A stretch of 8,050 nt of DNA. Origin: Actinomycetota bacterium. GTDB lineage: Bacteria > Actinomycetota > Acidimicrobiia > Spongiisociales > UBA5794. Where the stretch lies: the NCBI GenBank assembly GCA_003648875.1, contig QMQC01000066.1:1-8050 (forward strand), written 5' to 3'. Position 1 is the stretch's first letter; every line of letters starts with the position of its first letter. Shown here piece after piece: positions 1 to 5,874 of the stretch. Made by a program: the position numbers and the translations under genes. The notes under the pieces were generated by a model, which saw only the letters and a list, made by a program, of their open reading frames with translations, had not been told where the DNA came from and did not search any database.

Positions 1-579
1 CTCCTCTCTCCCGAGGCGGATCGCTGGCTCTTTCAAACCTTTGCACAGGCCAACTTCCTTGTTGCCGCTGGCGAGTGGTGGCGCATCTTCACGGCCGCTC
101 TCCTCCATGGGGGCATGATGCACATCCTCTTCAACATGTACGCCTTGTACCTGTTCGGACCCCGCCTCGAACAACAGGTCGGCAGCCCGGCATTCGCCGC
201 GATCTACGTCGCGACTGCTGGAACAGGAGGCATGGTCTCCTACGCCTTCGGGGATTTCGGTCAGGTGTCGATCGGAGCGTCCGGTGCCATCTTTGGACTC
301 CTCGGGGCATGGATGTTCGTTGCCTGGAAGATGCGCAGCACACCAGGTGGTCGAGCGATGTTCAATCAACTCGGCATCCTGCTTGCTATCAACCTTGCGC
401 TGCCCCTCTTCGTGGGAGGGATCGACTGGCGCGCCCACGTGGGTGGGCTTGCGGGCGGTATCCTCATCGCATGGCTGTGGTCGATTCTCGCCGTCGGCAG
501 GCCGAATGCCAGGGCGATCCGCACGATCATCGCAGCCGCGATCGCGGTTGCAGCCGCGGTGATCACGATGATGATCTGA
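1..579 (+). CDS. Rhomboid family intramembrane serine protease (5' end outside window)
   Basis: This is the C-terminal part of a rhomboid protease, a polytopic membrane enzyme that cuts transmembrane substrates within the bilayer. The reading frame is open from base 1, so the true start lies upstream. Visible family signatures are a G-E-W-W-R-I-F-T segment (about 73-96), the H-I-L-F-N motif with His at 121-123 and oxyanion-hole Asn at 133-135, the G-A-S-G motif with the nucleophile Ser at 280-282, and the catalytic His at 436-438 in A-H-V-G-G-L-A-G-G. All active-site residues expected in this part are present, so it should be active. About five hydrophobic segments are visible, including an extra C-terminal one rich in Ala and Ile (about 517-576), which fits a six-plus-one helix layout. 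The substrate cannot be told. Its TGA stop overlaps the ATG of a 12-codon ORF that leads into purF. Confidence 0.93.
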   Translation, partial: LLSPEADRWLFQTFAQANFLVAAGEWWRIFTAALLHGGMMHILFNMYALYLFGPRLEQQVGSPAFAAIYVATAGTGGMVSYAFGDFGQVSIGASGAIFGLLGAWMFVAWKMRSTPGGRAMFNQLGILLAINLALPLFVGGIDWRAHVGGLAGGILIAWLWSILAVGRPNARAIRTIIAAAIAVAAAVITMMI

Positions 580-617
580 TGCGCCTTGCTGTTCTCCAGT
601 TAAACTCCACGCCGTGA
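579..617 (+). CDS. 12-codon mini-ORF bridging rhomboid and purF; coupling ORF or gene relic
   Basis: The short frame encodes MRLAVLQLNSTP. Its ATG shares a base with the rhomboid stop (TGATG at 577-581), and its TGA overlaps the purF GTG (GTGA at 614-617). No Shine-Dalgarno site precedes the purF GTG, so ribosomes ending this ORF could restart at purF. The peptide also resembles the usual first strand of nitrilase/carbon-nitrogen hydrolase proteins (M-R-[LV]-A-[VA]-[LI]-Q-[LM]-N-S-T), so it may be the stump of a deleted gene. Both readings are inferences. The junction overlaps are seen directly, but 12 codons is too few for family assignment. Confidence 0.35.
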   Translation: MRLAVLQLNSTP

Positions 618-2041
618 GCGAGTACGCACTCGAAGACCCAACTTTTCTCGATCGCCCTGGTGAGGCCTGCGGCGTGTTCGGCGTCTCGGGCGACGACATC
701 GAAGCCGCCCGCCTCACCTACTTCGGACTGTTCGCCCTCCAACACAGGGGTCAGGAGAGTGCTGGCATTTCGGTGAGCGACGGCGAGAACATCACGGTCT
801 ACAAGGATCTCGGTCTCGTTGCCCAGGTTTTCGATGAGACGGTCCTCGCCGGCCTGCCCGGCAACCTCGCGATCGGACACATCCGGTACTCGACCACCGG
901 ATCGAACTCGTGGGAGAACTCCCAGCCTGTGTTTCGGCATTTCGGCTGGAACGCGATCGCCCTTTCGCACAACGGCAACCTGACGAACACAGCCGAGCTT
1001 GCGCAAGCAACGGGGCCACTGGCCGCAACGACAGACTCCGAACTCATGGCCGAAGCGATCGCCAGGGAGATGACCGAGGAAGGCATGTCGCTCCCTGACG
1101 CACTGAGTCGAACGCTTCCATCCTTTGAAGGGGCATTCACTCTGACCGTGATGGACACAACAACTCTCGTCGGTGTTCGAGATCCACACGGCTTTCGCCC
1201 GTTGTGCCTTGGCCGGTTGGACGACAGCTGGGTGATCGCGAGCGAAACCGCTGCACTGGACATTCTTGGAGCTGAATTCGTACGACAGGTCGCTCCGGGC
1301 GAGATGGTCATCATCAACGATGGTGTGCTCACGAGCCGCTTCCCGTTCGATCCCGCCGAGTCAAGGCTGTGCATCTTCGAGTTCGTGTATTTCGCAAGGC
1401 CTGACTCCACGCTTCTCGGTCAGACGATCCACAAGGCACGGCAGCGGATGGGTCGCAGACTCGCCATCCAGGCACCGATCGAGGCTGACATCACGGTGCC
1501 GGTACCCGAGTCGGGAATTCCTGCAGCGCAGGGGTTCTCCGAGGCATCGGGAATCCCCTATGTCGATGGTCTCGTGAAGAATCGGTATGTGGGACGCACC
1601 TTCATCCAGCCCGCCCAGTCGATGCGCGAGCGCGGTGTACGGATGAAGCTCAACGCCATGCGGGGAGTCATCGAGGGCAAACGCGTTGTACTCGTAGATG
1701 ACTCGATCGTCCGTGGGTCCACCACCAAACAGCTTGTTGCGATGGTTCGAGAAGCTGGTGCACGAGAGGTCCATCTCCGCATCTCGTCACCGCCCTACCG
1801 GTGGCCCTGTTTCTATGGAATGGACACAGGCGATCGTTCAACGCTGCTGGCAGCAGGAAGATCGGTTGACGCGATCGCTGAGCACCTCAAGGCAGACTCG
1901 CTCGCCTATCTCGACCTCGACCACCTCATTGAAGCAACCGGCGGAGATGCCGATACCTTCTGTACAGCATGCCTCTCTGGGAACTACCCGACTGATGTGC
2001 CGGTAACAGATGGAAAGTTCCTACTCGAAAGATCGAAATGA
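614..2041 (+). CDS. purF: Amidophosphoribosyltransferase (glutamine PRPP amidotransferase)
   Basis: PurF catalyses the first committed step of de novo purine synthesis: PRPP plus glutamine gives 5-phosphoribosylamine. The 475-residue protein is of normal length. An 18-residue leader precedes Cys19 in E-A-C-G-V-F-G; by homology the leader is cleaved so that Cys19 becomes the N-terminal nucleophile of the glutaminase domain. The Y-F-G-L-F-A-L-Q-H-R-G-Q-E-S-A-G block (residues 36-51) and the H-N-G-N-L motif (119-123) belong to that domain. The PRPP loop V-L-V-D-D-S-I-V-R-G-S-T-T lies at 359-371. Cys253, Cys399, Cys450 and Cys453 match the four ligands of the 4Fe-4S cluster in the Bacillus-type enzyme. 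GTG at 614 is the only reasonable start, because no other start codon lies in frame nearby upstream and none lies before Cys19. The stop overlaps the purM start by four bases. Confidence 0.98.
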   Translation: MSEYALEDPTFLDRPGEACGVFGVSGDDIEAARLTYFGLFALQHRGQESAGISVSDGENITVYKDLGLVAQVFDETVLAGLPGNLAIGHIRYSTTGSNSWENSQPVFRHFGWNAIALSHNGNLTNTAELAQATGPLAATTDSELMAEAIAREMTEEGMSLPDALSRTLPSFEGAFTLTVMDTTTLVGVRDPHGFRPLCLGRLDDSWVIASETAALDILGAEFVRQVAPGEMVIINDGVLTSRFPFDPAESRLCIFEFVYFARPDSTLLGQTIHKARQRMGRRLAIQAPIEADITVPVPESGIPAAQGFSEASGIPYVDGLVKNRYVGRTFIQPAQSMRERGVRMKLNAMRGVIEGKRVVLVDDSIVRGSTTKQLVAMVREAGAREVHLRISSPPYRWPCFYGMDTGDRSTLLAAGRSVDAIAEHLKADSLAYLDLDHLIEATGGDADTFCTACLSGNYPTDVPVTDGKFLLERSK

Positions 2042-3054
2042 CCAGCTATGAGACAGCAGGAGTGAACCTCAACGCTGCAGACGAACTCCTCGACAGAATC
2101 GGTTGGAGGGTGACGTCCACCTGGACGGAGGACGTCGTCGGTGGATTCGGAGGATTTGCTGCCGGCATCCAGATCCCGGCAGGGTTCGAACATCCTGTGC
2201 TGATGATGTCTACCGATGGAGTGGGCACCAAGGCAGAACTCGCCCGCCAGGCTGGCATGGTCGAAGGTCTCGGCTACGACCTTGTCGCGATGGTGGCTGA
2301 TGATCTCGCCGCGGCGGGAGCGCAGCCGATCGCCATGACCGACTACATAGCCATGGGAAGACTCGACGTCGATCGAATCGAAGTCATCGTCGAGTCGATC
2401 ACAGATGCATGCAACGAAGCCGACATCTCTCTTCTCGGCGGTGAGACGGCCGAGCACCCCGGTGTGATGCCACCAGACCAGTTCGACATCGCTGCAACCG
2501 CACTGGGAGTGGTCGAACTCGGCGAAGAGATCGATGCAACGCTCGTCTCACCGGGCGATGTGATCGTCGGTGTGAAGTCGCCCAACCCAAGGTCGAATGG
2601 GTTCAGCCTTGTCAGAGCCATCGTTGCGAAATCCCTTCCTCTCGACAGCACCTTCCCCGACACCGATAGGCCGACCGCCGAAGTGCTTCTGGATCCGAGC
2701 ATCATCTACTCCCCTGCCGTGATGAACATGTTGGCACGCGTGCGCCCGCATGGGTTGGCGCACATCACGGGTGGTGGCCTTCCCGGCAACGTGATCAGGG
2801 TTCTCCCCGAGGGCTCTCGAGCAGTGATCGAGCGATCGCGCTGGGAGGTGCCCCATGTCTTTGACGTCATCGGTCGACTCGGCGAGATACCCCTCGGAGA
2901 TATGTTTCGAACATTCAACATGGGCATCGGATTCACCTGCGTCGTCGCAGAGGAAGATACGGACGCGACACTGAAGGCCTTTGAGACCTCCGATCTCGAA
3001 GCATCCGCAATCGGCCACATCGTTGCAGGCGACCGGGGTGTCGAGTTGAGGTAG
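2038..3054 (+). CDS. purM: Phosphoribosylformylglycinamidine cyclo-ligase (AIR synthetase)
   Basis: PurM closes the imidazole ring: FGAM plus ATP gives AIR, the fifth step of purine synthesis, in the cytoplasm. The 338-residue length fits the family (about 340-350). Conserved blocks in order are Y-x-x-A-G-V near the start (residues 4-8), G-G-F-G-G-F (35-40), S-T-D-G-V-G-T-K in the nucleotide/phosphate site (58-65), G-G-E-T-A-E-H-P-G-V-M (134-144), S-N-G-F-S-L-V-R in the middle, H-I-T-G-G-G-L-P-G-N, and F-N-M-G-I-G-F near the C-terminus. The ATG lies in an ATGA overlap with the purF stop, so purF and purM are almost certainly one transcript and translationally coupled. The gene ends in TAG followed directly by a 10-base palindrome. 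Confidence 0.97.
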   Translation: MTSYETAGVNLNAADELLDRIGWRVTSTWTEDVVGGFGGFAAGIQIPAGFEHPVLMMSTDGVGTKAELARQAGMVEGLGYDLVAMVADDLAAAGAQPIAMTDYIAMGRLDVDRIEVIVESITDACNEADISLLGGETAEHPGVMPPDQFDIAATALGVVELGEEIDATLVSPGDVIVGVKSPNPRSNGFSLVRAIVAKSLPLDSTFPDTDRPTAEVLLDPSIIYSPAVMNMLARVRPHGLAHITGGGLPGNVIRVLPEGSRAVIERSRWEVPHVFDVIGRLGEIPLGDMFRTFNMGIGFTCVVAEEDTDATLKAFETSDLEASAIGHIVAGDRGVELR

Positions 3055-3055
3055 G

Positions 3056-3065
3056 AACCCGGGTT
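3056..3065. repeat. Perfect 10-base palindrome AACCCGGGTT after purM
   Basis: The self-complementary sequence starts two bases after the purM stop. It has no loop and no T-run, so it does not look like an intrinsic terminator. It may be chance or a small protein-binding site. Confidence 0.3.
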
Positions 3066-3074
3066 ACGCAGCGA

Positions 3075-3100
3075 TACCGGTGGCGGGTATCCTTCCGGTA
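3075..3100. repeat. Inverted repeat TACCGG-N14-CCGGTA before the DUF4389 gene
   Basis: The two perfect six-base arms are at 3075-3080 and 3095-3100, just upstream of the preferred ATG at 3107. The arms could bind a dimeric regulator or form a weak stem. A TATCCT hexamer (3088-3093) inside the spacer is a possible -10 element, which would make the transcript nearly leaderless. If translation starts at GTG 3080 instead, the repeat is mostly coding and the idea weakens. Confidence 0.25.
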
Positions 3101-3106
3101 CAAGCG

Positions 3107-3730
3107 ATGAAGGTGGAGATGGCAGAGTCCGCATATCCCGTTGACTTCACCGTCCCCGTCGATGACGAGTATCGGAGCCGCGGACTGGCCACCCTTGGAC
3201 TGGTGTTGTTCGCAAAGGGTCTCCTGTTGATCCCCCACATCTTCCTGCTCGTCGCATATTTCTTCGCGGTACATTTCATCGCTTGGATCGGCTACTGGTA
3301 CATCCTCATCCAGGGTGGGAAGCCATTCTGGGTCGAGGACTACGAGATCATCTTCCTCGAATGGTCATCTCGTGTGTTCGCATGGTTCACCAGCACAACC
3401 GACGTGTACCCGACGTTCGGAACGGATGAGAGCCACCCCGCACAGGTGACCGTCGTGGAAGCTCCCGAGCCCCAGAGCCGATTTCTCGCCTTCCTGGGGA
3501 TCATCCTCGTTCGCGTGTTGCTTGCGTCTCCACACCTGTTCGTCCTGCTGTGGCTCACGGTCGGCACGTTGGTTGCAGCGTGGTTCGGCTATCTGATGAT
3601 CCTCATCAACGGGACACTGCCACTCGGTCTCCACTACTACTTCGTCGGAGTCCACCGCTGGTGGGCCCGCACGTGGGCATGGATCGCTGGCCTGACCGAC
3701 GAGTACCCCCCCTTCACTCTCAACTCCTAG
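3107..3730 (+). CDS. Membrane protein with two tandem DUF4389 units
   Basis: The 207-residue protein consists of two copies of a DUF4389-like unit, at about residues 10-104 and 112-203. Each copy runs through a short N-terminal strand, a hydrophobic segment ending in [IS]-P-H-[IL]-F-[LV] followed by a second hydrophobic stretch, a [YW]-x-I-L-I-x-G turn, an aromatic amphipathic stretch (W-S-S-R-V-F-A-W in copy 1, W-W-A-R-T-W-A-W in copy 2) and a closing [ST]-T-D-[EV]-Y-P-x-F motif. About four transmembrane helices are expected. The molecular function of DUF4389 is unknown. In-frame starts are GTG 3080, ATG 3107 and ATG 3119. None has a well-spaced Shine-Dalgarno site: AAGGTGGAG abuts ATG 3119 too closely. 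I prefer 3107 with low certainty. The gene converges with the DUF4349 gene, with 11 bases between them. Confidence 0.85.
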   Translation: MKVEMAESAYPVDFTVPVDDEYRSRGLATLGLVLFAKGLLLIPHIFLLVAYFFAVHFIAWIGYWYILIQGGKPFWVEDYEIIFLEWSSRVFAWFTSTTDVYPTFGTDESHPAQVTVVEAPEPQSRFLAFLGIILVRVLLASPHLFVLLWLTVGTLVAAWFGYLMILINGTLPLGLHYYFVGVHRWWARTWAWIAGLTDEYPPFTLNS

Positions 3731-3741
3731 GAGGCCGCTGA

Positions 3742-4713
3742 TCAGGATTCGGCTGGAGTCTCCTTGCGGTGGATGACACTCAGGATGACGCGCAATGCGC
3801 CGTACACCATCAGTACGAGAACGCCGAGCGGGATCGCCACAGCTGCTGACACGATGATGAAGGCAACCGTTGCAAGCAGAACCTCGCCTGCCTGGTCAAA
3901 CGCCTCCGCAATCGGCCCGGGATCGGTCGACTCAGGGTCGTACGGCGCAAGCGGTCCGTCAGGAACCTCGGTGAGACCCACTGTGAGCGTTGCGAAGTCA
4001 GTGCGACTGTCGAGGTACCGCATGCGACCCTCGATCTGCTCGATCGTCAGCAGCACTTCCTGCATGCGGGTCTGGACGGCGATGAGATCGTCGATTGAAG
4101 TCGCCTCATCCAGCAACCTGATGTAGAACTGCTCCTGGGTACGCCAGTAGTCGAGCCGACCCTCGAGATCGACGTACTCCTCGGTCACGTCCTGGGTCGA
4201 AAGCGAAGCAGAGACGGGCTCGCCGAGGCGTTCGACGCGGGCGACCGCGTCGTCGAAGCGGTCTGACGGGATACGCATCGTGTACCAGCCGACGGCGTAC
4301 CGGTCATCCTCGTGCTCCTCGATGTAGGTCTCTCCCGAAGCTACGTATCCACCGAGATCTGCCGCGATCGTGCGGATCTCCTCAGCACTCGCTCCGAAGG
4401 AGCCGACTTCGATACGCAGGTCGAGGCGCCCGTCCCTGATGATCTTTGCGTCGATTGACAGGGACGACGCTGCCTCGACCACGACAACTCCGCCCTCGGC
4501 GACCGGCCTCATGGCCGAAACGCCTCTGGCGCCTTCAGCTTCCTCTTCGCCACCCGCTGCGGCCACAGTGACAGACGAGAACTCGTCGCCTCCGTCGAGG
4601 TCCGCGCTGACGAGATCAAAGCTGTCGCTCGCGCTGTCGCACGCAGCCATGACGACCGATATTGCCATCACAGCAACGATCATGCGACTTCGAAAAGTAT
4701 GCAGTAGTGCCAT
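3742..4713 (-). CDS. DUF4349 domain lipoprotein with C-terminal membrane helix
   Basis: The protein has 323 residues from the chosen start. The N-terminus has a basic F-R-S-R stretch, a hydrophobic core and V-M-A-A-C, a lipobox-like site with Cys at residue 25; Met at -3 makes it weaker than the usual Leu. A long acidic, Ala/Gly-rich linker follows. The DUF4349 domain spans about 90-248, with D-G-R-L-D-L-R-I-E-V at its start, L-G-G-Y-V-A-S-G, the R-I-P-S-D-R-F-D-D-A segment, the D-V-T-E-E-Y-V-D-L-E-G-R-L motif, a probable coiled coil (about 180-232) and Y-L-D-S-R-T-D-F-A-T-L-T-V. A hydrophobic segment at about 278-312 and a short basic tail end the protein. It is therefore probably anchored at the cell surface by both lipid and helix. 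Function is unknown. The start at 4713 is chosen because GGAG lies six bases upstream; ATG at 4725 is an in-frame alternative. Confidence 0.88.
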   Translation of the reverse strand: MALLHTFRSRMIVAVMAISVVMAACDSASDSFDLVSADLDGGDEFSSVTVAAAGGEEEAEGARGVSAMRPVAEGGVVVVEAASSLSIDAKIIRDGRLDLRIEVGSFGASAEEIRTIAADLGGYVASGETYIEEHEDDRYAVGWYTMRIPSDRFDDAVARVERLGEPVSASLSTQDVTEEYVDLEGRLDYWRTQEQFYIRLLDEATSIDDLIAVQTRMQEVLLTIEQIEGRMRYLDSRTDFATLTVGLTEVPDGPLAPYDPESTDPGPIAEAFDQAGEVLLATVAFIIVSAAVAIPLGVLVLMVYGALRVILSVIHRKETPAES

Positions 4714-4719
4714 TTCTCT

Positions 4720-4723
4720 CTCC
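4720..4723 (-). promoter_or_regulatory. Ribosome binding site GGAG for the DUF4349 gene
   Basis: Read on the minus strand, GGAG is followed by six bases and then ATG at 4713-4711. The alternative ATG at 4725-4723 overlaps this GGAG and has no comparable site of its own, so the shorter start is preferred. Confidence 0.6.
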
Positions 4724-4777
4724 ATTCAGTCGGGTCGGTTCCCACACCGGCTGTCGCTAGGACGGAGGGAGATGCCT

Positions 4778-4808
4778 GCAGGGTTCCCTGCCGCGTGACT
4801 TGCGGCAG
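4778..4808. repeat. Two overlapping inverted repeats in the divergent gap
   Basis: The first is GCAGGG-TT-CCCTGC (4778-4791), a near-contiguous palindrome. The second is CTGCCGC-N7-GCGGCAG (arms 4788-4794 and 4802-4808), a seven-base perfect stem with a seven-base loop. They share CTGC at 4788-4791, so as RNA structures they would exclude one another. Neither is followed by a T-run on either strand, which argues against a terminator. They sit between the divergent starts at 4713 and 4878 and could be operator sites for one or both genes. I found no convincing -35/-10 pair in the rest of this gap. Confidence 0.4.
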
Positions 4809-4868
4809 ATGGCGCGCGAATAGCCATCGAGCAGGACTTGCGTCTACCGTCCAGCTTCCACCGTCCAC

Positions 4869-4872
4869 GGAG
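4869..4872 (+). promoter_or_regulatory. Ribosome binding site GGAG for the crotonase-family gene
   Basis: GGAG is followed by a five-base spacer (ATCAC) and ATG at 4878, which supports that start. Confidence 0.65.
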
Positions 4873-4877
4873 ATCAC

Positions 4878-5735
4878 ATGACACGCGCTGAAGTCCCCAC
4901 GTCCGATGTTCTCTCCGTTGACTTCGACGGACATGTTGCGACCGTCTGGCTCGACAGACCGGACAAACGAAATGCGTTTGCACAGAACTTCTGGGCTGAT
5001 CTTCCGAACATCATGGAGGCGCTCGACAAGGACAACGAGACACGGGTCGTTGTCATTGCAGCCAAGGGCGAGTCGTTCACGGTCGGAATCGACCTCAAAG
5101 CCTTCGGACCGGCGCTCATGAACGGAGGAGTCGATCCGCAGAAGGATCCGCAGCCGGCTTCAGAGGTTGGGAAGCGACAAGCGCTCTATCAGAGCATCAA
5201 GGACATGCAACGGACGTTCAGCTCGATTGCTCGGTGCTCAAAGCCTGTCATTGCCGCCATTCACGGCCACTGCATCGGCGCGGGAGTCGACCTCATCACA
5301 GCTTGCGATATCCGGTATGCATCTGAGGACTCGACATTCTCGGTTCGGGAAACGAAGATCGCAATGGTCGCCGACGTTGGCACCCTTCAGCGCCTACCAA
5401 GGATCGTCGATCCAGGCAGAGTTGCAGAGATCATCTACACCGGCAAGGACTTCGGTGCGAACGAGGCGCATGAGATGGGACTTGTCTCTCGCGTCTTCCC
5501 AGATGGCACGGCAACCCGGCGAGCCGCCAACAAACTTGCTTGCGAAATCGCAGCGAACTCCCCCCTCGCCGTCCAAGGAGCGAAGGCCGTGCTCTCGGCA
5601 GGGGAAGGCCGGAGTGTCGAAGAGAACCTCGACTACATCGCTCTATGGAATGCGGCATTCATCCAGTCCAACGACTTCGTGGAGGCGATGATGGCATTCC
5701 TTCAGAAACGATCGCCTGACTTCAGGGGCGAGTAG
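4878..5735 (+). CDS. Crotonase-family protein, probable delta3,5-delta2,4-dienoyl-CoA isomerase
   Basis: This 285-residue enoyl-CoA hydratase/isomerase-fold protein probably acts in the cytoplasm in fatty acyl-CoA oxidation. The early L-D-R-P-x-K-R-N-A segment (25-33) binds the CoA moiety. Oxyanion-hole strands are S-F-T-V-G-I-D-L (66-73) and H-G-H-C-I-G-A-G (129-136). The decisive part is G-V-D-L-I-T-A-C-D-I-R and onwards: Asp138, Glu158 and Asp166 have the same spacing (20 and 8 residues) as Asp176, Glu196 and Asp204 of rat dienoyl-CoA isomerase. The A-D-V-G-T-L-Q-R-L-P stretch (165-174) is also shared with that enzyme, whereas a true hydratase has two catalytic Glu. The enzyme would move double bonds in odd-position unsaturated fatty acyl-CoAs so that beta-oxidation can continue. 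It stands alone, with no other beta-oxidation gene in view. General crotonase assignment is very sure; the isomerase subtype is likely. Confidence 0.93.
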   Translation: MTRAEVPTSDVLSVDFDGHVATVWLDRPDKRNAFAQNFWADLPNIMEALDKDNETRVVVIAAKGESFTVGIDLKAFGPALMNGGVDPQKDPQPASEVGKRQALYQSIKDMQRTFSSIARCSKPVIAAIHGHCIGAGVDLITACDIRYASEDSTFSVRETKIAMVADVGTLQRLPRIVDPGRVAEIIYTGKDFGANEAHEMGLVSRVFPDGTATRRAANKLACEIAANSPLAVQGAKAVLSAGEGRSVEENLDYIALWNAAFIQSNDFVEAMMAFLQKRSPDFRGE

Positions 5736-5757
5736 CGGTCGGCCACCCGTCACAAGC

Positions 5758-5763
5758 TATTAT
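5758..5763 (+). promoter_or_regulatory. Possible -10 element TATTAT upstream of the aminotransferase
   Basis: TATTAT differs from TATAAT at one position. No good -35 hexamer is visible 16-18 bases upstream, which is common in actinobacterial promoters. Transcription would begin near 5770, giving the aminotransferase a leader of about 100 bases, or a leaderless message for the small ORF at 5771. Confidence 0.4.
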
Positions 5764-5770
5764 TGGGGAC

Positions 5771-5821
5771 ATGCTGAGGAGTCCACTGCGTGCGCGTCGC
5801 CATCTTTTCGCTTCCCCATAG
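5771..5821 (+). CDS. Possible leaderless 16-codon upstream ORF
   Basis: The ORF encodes MLRSPLRARRHLFASP, with four Arg in 16 residues. Its ATG lies seven bases after the end of the TATTAT hexamer, the spacing seen when transcription starts at the A of the start codon. It ends 53 bases before the aminotransferase ATG. It could be a regulatory leader peptide or chance; no homology can be judged at this length. Confidence 0.2.
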   Translation: MLRSPLRARRHLFASP

Positions 5822-5834
5822 CGAATTCGCTTCC
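5807..5834. repeat. 12-base palindrome and 9-base direct repeat in the aminotransferase leader
   Basis: AGCGAATTCGCT (5820-5831) is perfectly self-complementary. TTCGCTTCC occurs twice, at 5807-5815 and 5826-5834, a 19-base period close to two helical turns. The right copy overlaps the palindrome. The cluster lies downstream of the TATTAT hexamer and 40 bases before the start codon, a position suited to a repressor site. Confidence 0.4.
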
Positions 5835-5863
5835 GCGCGCAGCAGAACATCCTCAACACCGAC

Positions 5864-5868
5864 GGGAG
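5864..5868 (+). promoter_or_regulatory. Ribosome binding site GGGAG for the aminotransferase
   Basis: GGGAG lies six bases before ATG 5875 and supports that start. Confidence 0.6.
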
Positions 5869-5874
5869 CATCGA

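Noticed and set aside
75..617. Long + frame overlapping the rhomboid gene (180 codons)
   Set aside because: Arg-, His- and Pro-rich composition with no family motif; it is a shadow of the rhomboid frame. Only its last 12 codons, from ATG 579, are worth noting.
563..1189. Minus-strand ORF of 208 codons
   Set aside because: Lies antisense inside purF, which is certain from its motifs; composition is typical of an antisense shadow.
3724..3733. Palindrome CTCCTAGGAG at the end of the DUF4389 gene
   Set aside because: Considered as a bidirectional terminator for the convergent pair. It has no loop and no T-run, and it includes the stop codon, so it is probably chance.
4370..4798. Plus-strand ORF opposite the DUF4349 gene
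   Set aside because: Ser/Arg-rich shadow of a well-supported minus-strand gene, with no motif of its own.
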